In this document: in pieces, positions 38,994-48,135 of the stretch
How the letters are laid out: every line of letters starts with the position of its first letter
Numbering within the stretch: position 1 is the stretch's first letter
DNA from: Rhabdothermincola sediminis
GTDB taxonomy: Bacteria; Actinomycetota; Acidimicrobiia; Acidimicrobiales; Acidimicrobilacustridaceae
Assembly (NCBI RefSeq): GCF_014805525.1
Contig: NZ_JACFSZ010000004.1
Coordinates: 62,001-126,000 of the forward strand
Direction: 5' to 3'
Length of the DNA stretch: 64,000 bases
Translations under genes and position numbers: made by a program
Notes under the pieces: model-generated
Told to the model about the DNA's origin: nothing
What the model saw: only the letters and a program-made list of their open reading frames with translations
The model's database searches: none

Positions 38994-40400
38994 ATGGATC
39001 AATCGACGACTGAACATCATCGCTGGAGTCTGACCTGGCTCGGGAGTGACCGCCTGCTGGCCAGGCGGGTCGCGCAACCCGTGGCCCGGTTCCTACGCAT
39101 CGAAGCGGCGAGCGGCGTCCTGCTGCTGCTCGGCACCATCGTCGCGCTCATCTGGTTCAACGTGACCTCTCACGGCTACGAGTCCTTCTGGTCGACGGAG
39201 GCCGGCGTGTCGCTCGGCGGGTTCCACCTCGAGCTCACCTTGCATGAGTGGGTCAACGACGGCCTGATGGCGCTGTTCTTCTTCGTCGTCGGCCTGGAGA
39301 TCAAGCGGGAGATGGTGACCGGCGAGCTGCGCGAACCGAAGGCCGCCGCGCTGCCGATCATCGCCGCCCTCGGCGGGATGCTGGCTCCGGCCATCATCTA
39401 CAGCGCGGTGAACGTGGGTGGTGTGGGATCGAAGGGCTGGGCGATCCCCATGGCCACCGACATCGCCTTCGCGGTCGGGGTGGTCAGCCTCCTCGGATCG
39501 AAGGTGCCGGTCCAGCTCAAGCTGTTCCTCCTGACCCTGGCCGTGGCCGACGACCTGGGAGGGATCGCGGTCATCGCCACCTTCTACGCCTCCGGGATCT
39601 CGTTCGCGTGGCTCGCCGCGGCCCTCGGTTCACTGGCGGCCATGTACCTCATCCGGCGGGCGCGGGTCTGGTTCTACCCCGTCTACGTGGTGCTCGGAGT
39701 GTTGGCCTGGTACTTCATGTTCCGCTCAGGGGTACACGCCACGATCGCCGGGGTGATCGCAGGGTTCCTCACCCCCACGTCGCCGTTGCATCCCGAGATC
39801 GACCCGGAGGCGGTGGCCGACCGGCTCGAAGGCCGGGAGGAGTTGTCGGCCGCGAACGTGCGCGACGCGGCCTTCCTCATCAAGGAAGCGGTGCCGGTCG
39901 ATCTGCGGCTGACCAACCTGTTGTTGCCGTGGACCAGCTACGTGGTCATCCCCATCTTCGCTCTGGCGAACGCGGCCATCCCGCTCAACGGAACCGCGCT
40001 GAGCGACGCCGTCTCCTCACGGATCACTCTCGGCGTGTTCCTCGGTTTGCTGGTCGGCAAGACGGTCGGCGTCAGTGGTGCTGCGCTGGCAGCGATCAAG
40101 CTGAAGGTGGCCACCCGCCCTCGCGGGGTGACGAACCTGCACCTGCTCGGCGCGGCGGTCGCGGCAGGCATCGGGTTCACGGTGGCCATCTTCGTGTCGG
40201 GCCTCGCGTTCGACGATCTCGTGTTGCAGGAGGATGCCAAGGTCGGCATCTTCGCGGCGTCGCTCTCCGCTGCCGCGATCAGCCTGCTCGTGCTGTCCGC
40301 CGCGGCCCGGCGGGCGACACCCGCGGAGCGGGCGCTGGAGGAGGCCGCCGAAGCCGAGTTGTTCCGAACGGAGCCCTCGCTCGACGCCTCCCTACCGTGA
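38994..40400 (+). CDS. nhaA: Na+/H+ antiporter NhaA
   Basis: 468-residue NhaA-family antiporter with about twelve membrane helices. The paired Asp of the ion site is in LAVADDLGGIAVIA, and family segments LFFFVVGLEIKREMVTGEL and GKTVGVSGAALA are intact. The C-terminal tail is longer and Ala/Glu-rich compared with the E. coli protein. Starts 11 bp after the kinase stop, so the three genes may be co-transcribed, linking stress signalling and ion balance. Confidence 0.94.
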   Translation: MDQSTTEHHRWSLTWLGSDRLLARRVAQPVARFLRIEAASGVLLLLGTIVALIWFNVTSHGYESFWSTEAGVSLGGFHLELTLHEWVNDGLMALFFFVVGLEIKREMVTGELREPKAAALPIIAALGGMLAPAIIYSAVNVGGVGSKGWAIPMATDIAFAVGVVSLLGSKVPVQLKLFLLTLAVADDLGGIAVIATFYASGISFAWLAAALGSLAAMYLIRRARVWFYPVYVVLGVLAWYFMFRSGVHATIAGVIAGFLTPTSPLHPEIDPEAVADRLEGREELSAANVRDAAFLIKEAVPVDLRLTNLLLPWTSYVVIPIFALANAAIPLNGTALSDAVSSRITLGVFLGLLVGKTVGVSGAALAAIKLKVATRPRGVTNLHLLGAAVAAGIGFTVAIFVSGLAFDDLVLQEDAKVGIFAASLSAAAISLLVLSAAARRATPAERALEEAAEAELFRTEPSLDASLP

Positions 40401-40432
40401 GGCGCGTCGACGACCCGCGATCGGCGGGGTGG

Positions 40433-41692
40433 TTACCGAGCCACGCCGAGGTCCCCGGAGGTCGTGGCTGACGCCGGCGCCGTGCCCGCTTCGTACTTGC
40501 GTAGCTCGCGGCGGGCGATGACCATGCGGTGGACCTCGTCGGGGCCGTCCGCGAGGCGCAGCGTGCGTAGGCCTGCGTACATGGCGGCCAGCGGCACGTC
40601 GTTCGAGACCCCCGCTCCACCGTGCGCCTGGATCGCCCGATCGACCACTCGCAGCGCCACGTTCGGAGCGACGACCTTGATGGCCGAGATCTCGGTACGT
40701 GCTCCCCGGTTGCCGACCGTGTCCATCAACCATGCGGCGTAGAGGGTCAACAGCCGGGCTTGGTCGATCTCGATACGGCTGTCCGCGATCCACTGTTGGA
40801 TCACGCCTTGCTCGGCGAGTGTCTTCCCGAACGCCACCCGATCGCGCACCCGACGACACATCAGCTCCAACGCCCGCTCGGCCGCACCGAGGGCCCGCAT
40901 GCAGTGGTGGATGCGGCCGGGTCCCAAGCGGGCCTGGGCGATCGCGAACCCCCCGCCTTCTTCGCCGAGCAGGTTCGAGACGGGAACCCGCACGTCCTCG
41001 AAGAGGATCTCACAATGCCCTTCGCGGTCCTCGTAGCCGAAGACGGGCAGGTTGCGCATAATCGTGACCCCGGGCGTATCGAGTGGTACGAGCACCATGC
41101 TCTGCTGAAGGTGGATCGGGGCTTCGGGGTCGGTCTTGCCCATGAGGATGGCGACCTTGCAGCGGTGGCTGGCGGCGCCGGAGATCCACCACTTGTGCCC
41201 GTTGATGACGTACTCGTCGCCTTCGCGACGGATCTCGCACCGGATGTTGGTGGCATCGCTGGAGGCGACTTCGGGCTCGGTCATGGCGAAGCAGGAGCGG
41301 ATCTCACCTTCGAGGAGGGGTTGGAGCCAGCGCTCCTTTTGCTCCGGCGTGCCGAACATGGTGAGGATCTCCATGTTGCCCGTGTCCGGCGCGGAGCAGT
41401 TGAGTGCTTCGGGTGCGAGGGGGCTGCGGCCCGTGATCTCGGCGAGCGGTGCGTAGTCGGTGTTGGACAGGCCGTCGGTCCACTCGGTCTTGTGGGGTAG
41501 GAACAAGTTCCACAGCCCCCGGGAGCGAGCCTCGGCTTTCAGCTCCTCGATGATCGCCGGGTGGTGGTGGGGATCGCCGGCTGCGGCCATCTGCTCGCGG
41601 TAGACAGCTTCCGCCGGGTAGACCCGCTCTTCCATGAAGGCGAGCAGCCGCTCGCGCAGGTCCTGGGCGGTGGGGCTCAGCTCGAAGTCCAT
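40433..41692 (-). CDS. Acyl-CoA dehydrogenase
   Basis: 419-residue flavoenzyme of fatty-acid-type beta-oxidation. Flavin-binding signature [16 protein letters not shown] and KWWISGA, the [14 protein letters not shown] loop, [20 protein letters not shown], and the C-terminal [10 protein letters not shown]. It resembles the ACAD10/11-like group with a short N-terminus. GAGGGAAACGAG precedes the ATG. Isolated on this strand, 32 bp from the end of nhaA, so convergent. Confidence 0.92.
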   Translation of the reverse strand: MDFELSPTAQDLRERLLAFMEERVYPAEAVYREQMAAAGDPHHHPAIIEELKAEARSRGLWNLFLPHKTEWTDGLSNTDYAPLAEITGRSPLAPEALNCSAPDTGNMEILTMFGTPEQKERWLQPLLEGEIRSCFAMTEPEVASSDATNIRCEIRREGDEYVINGHKWWISGAASHRCKVAILMGKTDPEAPIHLQQSMVLVPLDTPGVTIMRNLPVFGYEDREGHCEILFEDVRVPVSNLLGEEGGGFAIAQARLGPGRIHHCMRALGAAERALELMCRRVRDRVAFGKTLAEQGVIQQWIADSRIEIDQARLLTLYAAWLMDTVGNRGARTEISAIKVVAPNVALRVVDRAIQAHGGAGVSNDVPLAAMYAGLRTLRLADGPDEVHRMVIARRELRKYEAGTAPASATTSGDLGVAR

Positions 41693-41833
41693 CTCGTTTC
41701 CCTCGCATCAGAAGGACCACGTGGTCCGGCAGACCGGGCCATCCTTCCCGAACCGGCTCCCGGCCCGCACCTCGGGAACCGGCCTTAGGATGAAAATTGT
41801 TCACCCCGACCAACTCGGGAGGAGTGTGGAGTC

Positions 41834-41887
41834 GTGCCTGCCCTGCCGGAGACCCCAGCCGTGGGGCGTTTTTCTCCCCCCGCGTAG
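41834..41887 (+). CDS. 17-codon leader ORF upstream of topA
   Basis: GTG at 41834 has a strong GGGAGGAG nine bases upstream and codes VPALPETPAVGRFSPPA before TAG. The last codons overlap a terminator-like hairpin and a second hairpin, which suggests a regulatory leader peptide. It could instead be chance; no homologue is known to me. Confidence 0.4.
   Translation: MPALPETPAVGRFSPPA
41853..41873 (+). terminator. Rho-independent terminator in the topA leader
   Basis: CCCCA (41853-41857) pairs with TGGGG (41862-41866) around GCCG, followed by CG and TTTTT. No plus-strand gene ends here, so it may act as an attenuator of topA or end a small RNA begun near the TAGGAT box at 41786-41791. Confidence 0.5.
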
Positions 41888-41895
41888 CGGGGGGA
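41875..41895. repeat. Perfect 9-bp hairpin in the topA leader
   Basis: 41875-41883 pairs with 41887-41895 around a GTA loop: six C-G pairs plus three others. It begins two bases after the T-tract of the terminator, so the two structures could compete or act in series. Confidence 0.55.
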
Positions 41896-41959
41896 GGGGG
41901 CCCGCTCGATCGGGGGGTGGATTGACAAGGCGTCGATCCGCACTTCAACCTTCCCGGCG

Positions 41960-44779
41960 ATGACACGTCTGGTCATAGTGGAATCGCCGGCCAAGGCGAA
42001 GACGATCGAGCGCTTCCTCGGCGACGGGTTCGTGGTGGACTCCTCGGTCGGGCACATCCGCGACCTCGCGGTGGCCAAGACCCTGCCCGAAGAGTTCAAG
42101 GGTGAGCCGTGGGCGAGCCTCGGTGTCGATGTCGACAACGACTTCAAGCCGGTGTACGTGGTCTCGCCGGGCAAGAAGGACGTGGTCAAGCGGCTGAGGA
42201 AGCTCCTCAGGGAGGCCGACGAGCTGTACCTCGCCACCGACGAGGACCGTGAGGGTGAAGCCATCGCCTGGCACCTGCTCGAGGTGCTGAACCCACCGCC
42301 GTCGGTGCCGGTGAAGCGGATGGTGTTCCACGAGATCACCCCCCAGGCGATCGAAGAGGCGATCGAGCACCCCCGCGAGCTCGATCGGCGCTTGGTTGAT
42401 GCGCAGGAGACCCGGCGCATCCTCGACCGGCTCTACGGGTTCGAGCTCTCCCGGGTGATGTGGCAGAAGGTGAGCAACGCCCGCTCGGCGGGGCGGGTGC
42501 AGAGCGTGGCGGTCCGGCTGGTGGTCGAGCGCGAGCGGGAGCGGATGGCGTTCGTCCCGGCGTGCTACTGGGACCTCGAGGTCGAGCTCGGTACCCGCAG
42601 CGCGCCACCCGAGGCCTTCACCGCCACCCTCGTGGGGCTCGACGGCCGACGCCTGGCCACCGGAAAGGACTTCGACAGCCGGGGGCAGCTCACGAAGACT
42701 GATCTGGTCGTGCTCGACGAGCCCGCCGCCCGCGGTCTGGCCGCCGAACTGGAGGGGAGGGCGTTCGAGGTGCGCTCGGTGGAGCGCAAGCCGTACCACC
42801 GGCGCCCGGCACCGCCGTTCATCACCTCGACGTTCCAGCAGGAGGCGGCGCGCAAGCTGCGATTGTCGGCCCAGCAGGCGATGCGGGCCGCGCAGTCGCT
42901 CTACGAGAACGGCTACATCACCTACATGCGCACCGATAGCACGACCCTGTCGGAGACCGCGCTGGCCGCGGCTCGCCAGGAGATCCGCCGCCGCTTCGGT
43001 GACCAGTTCCTGCCCGGCGAGCCTCGCACGTACACCAGGAAGGTGAAGAACGCGCAGGAGGCTCACGAGGCGATCAGACCCGCAGGCGACTCGTTCCGCT
43101 CCCCGGAAGACGTGGCCCGGGAGGTGAACGTCACCGAGGCTCGGGTGTACGAGCTCATCTGGAAGCGCACCATCGCGTCCCAGATGACCGACGCCAGGGG
43201 CGAGACGGTCAGCGTGCGGCTGGGTGCCGTCACCCCGAGCGGTCACGACGTGGAGTTGGCGGCGAGCGGCACGGTCATCACCCACCAGGGCTTCCTGCTC
43301 GCGTACGTGGAAACCCTCGATGAGGGCGAGGCCCCAGAGGGTGGGGAGGAGCGCCACCTGCCCGCGCTGGCCGAAGGCGACCAGCTCGATGCCCGCCAGG
43401 TCGAGCCGAAGGGTCACGAGACCCAGCCACCGCCGCGCTACACGGAGGCCTCCCTGGTCAAGAAACTCGAGGAGCTCGGCGTCGGCCGGCCCTCCACCTA
43501 CGCATCCATCCTCAACACCATCCAGGATCGCGGCTACGTGTGGAAGCGAGGCGCTGCCCTCATCCCATCGTTCACCGCGTTCGCCGTGGTGAGCCTGCTG
43601 GAGCGCCACTTCCCCGACCTGGTCGACTATGCGTTCACGGCCCGCATGGAGGACGATCTCGACGCCATCGCCAAGGGTGAGAGCGAGATGGTCCCGTGGC
43701 TCGCCGACTTCTACTTCGGCCGGCCCACCAACGGCGAGCGGCACGGAGGGCTGAAGGAAGCGGTCTCGGACCGCCTCGGCGAGATCGACCCGAGGGTCGT
43801 CAACGCCATCCCGCTCGGCGTAGACGAGAACGGCCAGCTCGTCGAGGTGCGGGTCGGGCGATACGGGGTGTTCCTCAGCCGGGGGGACGACCGGGCGAAC
43901 ATCCCCGAGGATCTCCCACCCGACGAGCTCACCCTCGACAAGGCGATCGAGCTGCTCGAGGCACCGAGCGGTGATCGAGTGCTGGGCGAGGATCCCGAGA
44001 CGGGTCTTCCGGTCATCGCCCGGGCCGGTCGGTACGGCCCCTACGTGCAGCTCGGCGAGGTCGTCGAGGGGTCGAAGCAGAAGCCCAAGACCGCCTCGCT
44101 GTTCAAGACCATGTCGCTCGAGACGATCACCCTGGACGACGCGCTACGGCTGCTGAGCCTTCCTCGGGTGGTCGGTGTGGACCCGAGCGACGGCACCGAG
44201 ATCACCGCGCAGAACGGCCGTTACGGCCCGTACCTCAAGAAGGGCGGCGACAGCCGCAGCCTCGAATCCGAGGAGCAGCTCTTCACGATCACCCTCGAGG
44301 AGGCTCTGCGGATCTACGCGGAGCCCAAGCGGCGGCGCGGCCAGGTCAGCCGACCTCCGCTGCGCGAGCTCGGTCCCGATCCGGTGAGCGGTAGGCCGAT
44401 GGTGGTGAAGGAAGGCCGCTTCGGACCGTACGTGACCGACGGGGAGACCAACGCGTCGCTGCGGCGCGGCGACGACCCCGAGACGATCACCGACGAGCGG
44501 GCCGCCGAGTTGCTTCAGGACCGGCGCGATCGCGGACCAGCGAAGAAGGCGGCTCGGAAGAAGGCCGCTACCGGGAAGCCGGCGGCGCAGAAGGCAGCCG
44601 CCAAGAAGGCAGCGGCGAAGACAACCGCGAAGAAGGCCGCGAAGAAGGCCGCGAAGGGCGAGAAGATCACGGCGTTTCCCGCTCGCACGAAGAAGGCAGC
44701 GGCGACGAGGCGGGCGACCTCCGAGGACCGGGCAACCGCGGGATCGGCACCTGGGGGCGAGACGACCGCTACCGCCTGA
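41960..44779 (+). CDS. topA: DNA topoisomerase I
   Basis: 939 residues, type IA topoisomerase that relaxes negative supercoils. The TOPRIM domain begins at once (LVIVESPAKAKTIERFL), with acidic metal residues in TDEDREGEAIAWHL. The catalytic Tyr is near residue 320 in NGYITYMRTDST. Several GRYGPY repeats form the actinobacterial C-terminal domains, and the last ~60 residues are a Lys/Ala-rich histone-H1-like tail that aids processive binding. ATG at 41960 is preceded by TTGACA (41922) but without a good -10. Confidence 0.95.
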   Translation: MTRLVIVESPAKAKTIERFLGDGFVVDSSVGHIRDLAVAKTLPEEFKGEPWASLGVDVDNDFKPVYVVSPGKKDVVKRLRKLLREADELYLATDEDREGEAIAWHLLEVLNPPPSVPVKRMVFHEITPQAIEEAIEHPRELDRRLVDAQETRRILDRLYGFELSRVMWQKVSNARSAGRVQSVAVRLVVERERERMAFVPACYWDLEVELGTRSAPPEAFTATLVGLDGRRLATGKDFDSRGQLTKTDLVVLDEPAARGLAAELEGRAFEVRSVERKPYHRRPAPPFITSTFQQEAARKLRLSAQQAMRAAQSLYENGYITYMRTDSTTLSETALAAARQEIRRRFGDQFLPGEPRTYTRKVKNAQEAHEAIRPAGDSFRSPEDVAREVNVTEARVYELIWKRTIASQMTDARGETVSVRLGAVTPSGHDVELAASGTVITHQGFLLAYVETLDEGEAPEGGEERHLPALAEGDQLDARQVEPKGHETQPPPRYTEASLVKKLEELGVGRPSTYASILNTIQDRGYVWKRGAALIPSFTAFAVVSLLERHFPDLVDYAFTARMEDDLDAIAKGESEMVPWLADFYFGRPTNGERHGGLKEAVSDRLGEIDPRVVNAIPLGVDENGQLVEVRVGRYGVFLSRGDDRANIPEDLPPDELTLDKAIELLEAPSGDRVLGEDPETGLPVIARAGRYGPYVQLGEVVEGSKQKPKTASLFKTMSLETITLDDALRLLSLPRVVGVDPSDGTEITAQNGRYGPYLKKGGDSRSLESEEQLFTITLEEALRIYAEPKRRRGQVSRPPLRELGPDPVSGRPMVVKEGRFGPYVTDGETNASLRRGDDPETITDERAAELLQDRRDRGPAKKAARKKAATGKPAAQKAAAKKAAAKTTAKKAAKKAAKGEKITAFPARTKKAAATRRATSEDRATAGSAPGGETTATA

Positions 44780-44828
44780 CCGGTCGGTCCCGGGGTCGTT
44801 CCGGCCGTGCGTTCTAACGTGGTGGGCC

Positions 44829-46412
44829 GTGGCGGTCCTGCGACCTGACCCCTCTCACGCCGACGCCGTGTCCACCGATCTCGGTGCGACTGCGGCGCCC
44901 TCACCCGATCGCGCCCGGACCACGATCGGGGCGGCGGGTGAAGCGTCGGTGATCGCCGACGCGCTGCTCGCCGCCGAAGGCAGGGGAGATCCGACCGACA
45001 CGATGTACCCCGGCTCGGCGAGCGACCGCCCCGGGTGGCACGTCCGGCTCTTCGGCACGCACGAGTTCTTCCGGCTCTGGCTGGTGCAGGTCGTCTCGTC
45101 GATGGGGGACTGGCTCGGGTTCTCGGCCATCATCCTGCTGGCCGCTCGCATCGGTGACGGAGGCGGTGCGGGAGCCATCTCACTGGTGATGGCGGCGCGC
45201 ATCATCCCCGGGTTCTTCTTCGGGCCGCTCGCCGGAGTCCTGGTCGATCGCTGGGACCGGAAGCGGGTCATGGTCGTGTGCGACGTCGGGCGGGCCTGCG
45301 TGATCGCCACGTTGCCGTTCGTGAACAGCCTCGCTGGTCTGGTCGTGGCGTCTCTCGTGCTCGAGGTCTTCACCCTGCTGTGGTCCCCGGCAAAGGACGC
45401 GACCGTTCCGAACCTGGTACCGCAGGAGCAGCTCACCACCGCGAACTCCTTGTCTCTCGGAGCGGCCTACGGCACCTTCCCGTTCGCCGCGCTGCTCTTC
45501 GCGCTGCTGGCCGGGGTGTCCGAGCGGCTGTCGTCTATCGACGCCCTGAGCGTGCTGCGCCTCGACCAGATGTCACTCGCGTTGTACGTCGACGTGGCGA
45601 CGTTCCTGTTCTCGGCGCTGATGATCCGCTCGCTGGCGTTGCCAGTTCGCGCAGGACGGCGCTCCTCGGGCGGGCCCGGTCGTGTCGACTTCGCCAAGAC
45701 GTTCCACGAGCTGAAGGAGGGCTGGCACTACATCTTCCTGAACCACACGGTACGGGCGGTGAACGTCGGCTTGGCGACCGGTCTCATCGGTGGGGGCATG
45801 CTCATACCGCTCGGCGCGGTGTTCTCCACCGAGGTGCTGGGAGCTGGCGCCGCCGGTTACGGGTTGTTCACGACCGCTCTGGGATTCGGGGTCGCGGCGG
45901 GCGCCATCATCGTGTCGGCACTCCAGAAGCGGCTCCCGAAGGCGAAGGTCTTCACCACGGCGCTCTTCTTCACCGGCGCGGCTCTGTTCGCCGGCACATC
46001 GACGTCGAGCCTCACGGTGGCCGTGGTGTCGGTGTTCCTCATGGGGGTGTTCGTCGGTCCGGTCTACGTGATCGGCTTCGTCATGTTGCAGGAAGAGGTC
46101 ACCGACGAGCTGCGTGGTCGGGTTTTCAGCTCGCTCAACACGCTCGTCCGCCTGTGCGTGCTCGTCGCCATGATCGCGGGGCCAATGCTGGCCGCGGCGT
46201 TCGGGCGGCTCTCGGACCTGCTGGTCGGAGGCGCGGTGGAGATCGGGTCGGTCACCGTCGTGCTGCCGGGAGTGCGCCTGGCGTTGTGGCTGGCCGCTGG
46301 CATCATCACCGCCGCGGGATTCCTGGCGCTGCACTCGCTGCGTTCCGGGCAGCGGCTGCGCGCCGCGCGCGAGGCCAGCCATCCGTCACGCCACGACGTG
46401 TCGGCGCCGTGA
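44829..46412 (+). CDS. MFS transporter
   Basis: 527 residues with ~11-12 membrane helices from residue ~80 on, after a long polar N-terminal stretch. Typical MFS loop 2-3 signature is GVLVDRWDRKRVMVVCD, and the second half has LRGRVFSSLNTLVRL, as in MFS efflux proteins of the enterobactin/multidrug type. TAACGT lies eight bases before the GTG. Its stop overlaps the GTG of tmk. In related actinobacteria the two are sometimes fused; here they are separate but coupled. Confidence 0.87.
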   Translation: MAVLRPDPSHADAVSTDLGATAAPSPDRARTTIGAAGEASVIADALLAAEGRGDPTDTMYPGSASDRPGWHVRLFGTHEFFRLWLVQVVSSMGDWLGFSAIILLAARIGDGGGAGAISLVMAARIIPGFFFGPLAGVLVDRWDRKRVMVVCDVGRACVIATLPFVNSLAGLVVASLVLEVFTLLWSPAKDATVPNLVPQEQLTTANSLSLGAAYGTFPFAALLFALLAGVSERLSSIDALSVLRLDQMSLALYVDVATFLFSALMIRSLALPVRAGRRSSGGPGRVDFAKTFHELKEGWHYIFLNHTVRAVNVGLATGLIGGGMLIPLGAVFSTEVLGAGAAGYGLFTTALGFGVAAGAIIVSALQKRLPKAKVFTTALFFTGAALFAGTSTSSLTVAVVSVFLMGVFVGPVYVIGFVMLQEEVTDELRGRVFSSLNTLVRLCVLVAMIAGPMLAAAFGRLSDLLVGGAVEIGSVTVVLPGVRLALWLAAGIITAAGFLALHSLRSGQRLRAAREASHPSRHDVSAP

Positions 46413-47017
46413 CCGCCCGGTTCATCGCGTTCGAAGGCGGTGAGGGGTCGGGCAAGTCGACCCAGGCGGAGCTGCTGGCGAAGGCGTTGGGCGCGGTGCT
46501 CACCCGGGAGCCCGGTGGAACCGAGATCGGCATGCGGATCCGTGGCGTCTTGCTCGATCCGGCCACCCGAGCGCTCGATGCCCGGGCGGAAGCGCTGCTC
46601 ATGGCCGCCGATCGGGCTCAGCACGTGGCCGGAGTGGTGAGGCCTTCGCTCGCCGCCGGCCGGCACGTGGTCACCGACCGTTTCGCGGCGTCCTCGATCG
46701 CCTACCAGGGTTACGGCCGGGGGCTACCGATCGAGGAGGTGCGATCCCTCAGCGAATGGGCGACAGGTGGACTGTGGCCTGATCTCACCATCCTCCTCGA
46801 CGTCCCCCACGACATGGCCGTGGCCAGGCTGGTTCGGGGGCTCGACCGCTTCGAGCGCGAGGACGGGGCGTTCCATGCCCGGGTTCTCGGAGGGTTCCGG
46901 GCCATGGCCGCAGCCGATCCCGATCACTGGGTGGTGCTCGACGGCACCTGCTCGGTGGACGCGATCGCGGCCAGGGTGCGCGGCGCGGTCCGTGAGCGGC
47001 TACAACTCCCGGTGTGA
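46409..47017 (+). CDS. tmk: Thymidylate kinase
   Basis: 202-residue dTMP kinase. P-loop FEGGEGSGKSTQAELLA, the dTMP-binding REPGGTEIG and DRFAASSIAYQG are present, with a LID region LVRGLDRFERED. GTG at 46409 overlaps the MFS stop, and its TGA overlaps the holB GTG. Makes dTDP for DNA synthesis. Confidence 0.95.
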   Translation: MTARFIAFEGGEGSGKSTQAELLAKALGAVLTREPGGTEIGMRIRGVLLDPATRALDARAEALLMAADRAQHVAGVVRPSLAAGRHVVTDRFAASSIAYQGYGRGLPIEEVRSLSEWATGGLWPDLTILLDVPHDMAVARLVRGLDRFEREDGAFHARVLGGFRAMAAADPDHWVVLDGTCSVDAIAARVRGAVRERLQLPV

Positions 47018-48087
47018 GCTCCACGGTCTCGTCCGGCACGATCGTCGACGTCTGGGGCGACGTCGTCGGTCAGCCCCGGGCCGTGGCCCAGCTGCAGGCC
47101 GCGGTCGCGTCTCCCGTGCACGCGTACCTGCTGGTGGGGCCGCGCGGCAGCGGCAAGCGGGCGCTGGCCAGGGCGTTCGCAGCGGAACTGCTCGCCGATG
47201 GCCGCCCGGATCCCGAGCGGCACCGGCGACTGGCGCTGGCCGAGGAGCATCCTGACCTGGTGGTGGTCGAACGAGTCGGGGCGTCGATCAGTGCGGAGCA
47301 GGCGGACCGCATCATCGACCGCGCCAGCCGGACGCCGGTCGAGGGTGATCGCAAGGTGCTCGTCCTCGATGAGTTCCACCTGGTGACCCCCGCGGTCGGT
47401 CCCAAGTTGCTGAAGACCATCGAGGAGCCACCCGAGGGGACCTTCTTCGTGGTGCTCGCCGAGGAGATCACGGCGGACCTGGTCACCATCGCGTCGCGAT
47501 GCGTGCGGGTCGACCTCGGCCCCGTGCCCACCGGGGAGATCGTGGCCCGGCTGGTCGGTGAGGGCGTCGACGAGGCCCGTGCCGAGGAGGCGGCCGCGTT
47601 GTCCGGCGGGGATCTTCGCCGGGCGCGTGTGCTGGCCGCCGATGATCGGCTCGCGCTGCGCCGGCAGGCCTGGCACGAGGTGCCCGATCGCCTGGACGGC
47701 ACGGGCGCGACCGCTACCCGGCTGGTCGACGACCTGCTCGCCATGATCGACGACTCCCTCGTGCCGCTGCGGGCCCGGCATGCCACCGAGGTGGAGGAGC
47801 TGGAGGAGCGGGTGTCGCGCTCGGGCGAGCGCGGCTCGGGCCGCCGGGAGCTCGCCGAGCGCCACAAGCGTGAGGAACGCCGCCACCGGGTGGACGAGCT
47901 GCGCTTCGGATTGCTCACCCTGGCCCGCCGCTACCGCGACCAGCTCCTGGCCTCGGCTCGCCCGCAGCCTGCCGTGGCCGCGCTCGACGCCGTGCAGCAG
48001 GTGGCGCAGGCGCTCGTACGCAACCCGAACGAGCGCCTGCAGCTCCAAGCGCTGTTCGTGAAGCTCGGCGACCGCAGCTCGACATGA
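47014..48087 (+). CDS. holB: DNA polymerase III delta' subunit
   Basis: 357-residue clamp-loader subunit. WGDVVGQPRAVAQLQAAVAS start, Walker A-like GPRGSGKRALARAF, DEFHLVTPAVGPKLLKTIEEPPEGTFF and the sensor SRCVRVDL. The zinc-binding cysteines of many homologues are missing, and the C-terminal part is Arg/Glu-rich. GTG overlaps the tmk stop. The tmk-holB pair is a common arrangement. Confidence 0.93.
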   Translation: MSSTVSSGTIVDVWGDVVGQPRAVAQLQAAVASPVHAYLLVGPRGSGKRALARAFAAELLADGRPDPERHRRLALAEEHPDLVVVERVGASISAEQADRIIDRASRTPVEGDRKVLVLDEFHLVTPAVGPKLLKTIEEPPEGTFFVVLAEEITADLVTIASRCVRVDLGPVPTGEIVARLVGEGVDEARAEEAAALSGGDLRRARVLAADDRLALRRQAWHEVPDRLDGTGATATRLVDDLLAMIDDSLVPLRARHATEVEELEERVSRSGERGSGRRELAERHKREERRHRVDELRFGLLTLARRYRDQLLASARPQPAVAALDAVQQVAQALVRNPNERLQLQALFVKLGDRSST

Positions 48088-48114
48088 CGCCGGCGGCGTG
48101 CCCGTCCCGTCGCG

Positions 48115-48131
48115 CCCCGGCTGAACCGGGG
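48115..48131. terminator. Short hairpin between convergent holB and the GGDEF-EAL gene
   Basis: CCCCGG (48115-48120) pairs with CCGGGG (48126-48131) around CTGAA in the 48-bp gap between two convergent genes. No T-run. Confidence 0.4.
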
Positions 48132-48135
48132 TGGA

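Noticed and set aside
41922-41927. Perfect TTGACA as the topA -35
   Set aside because: At 16-18 bp downstream only TTCAAC/TCAACC-like hexamers occur, so there is no matching -10; not listed as a promoter.
41945-43744. Long minus-strand open frame over topA
   Set aside because: Mirror frame of topA with His/Arg/Gly-rich composition and no motifs.
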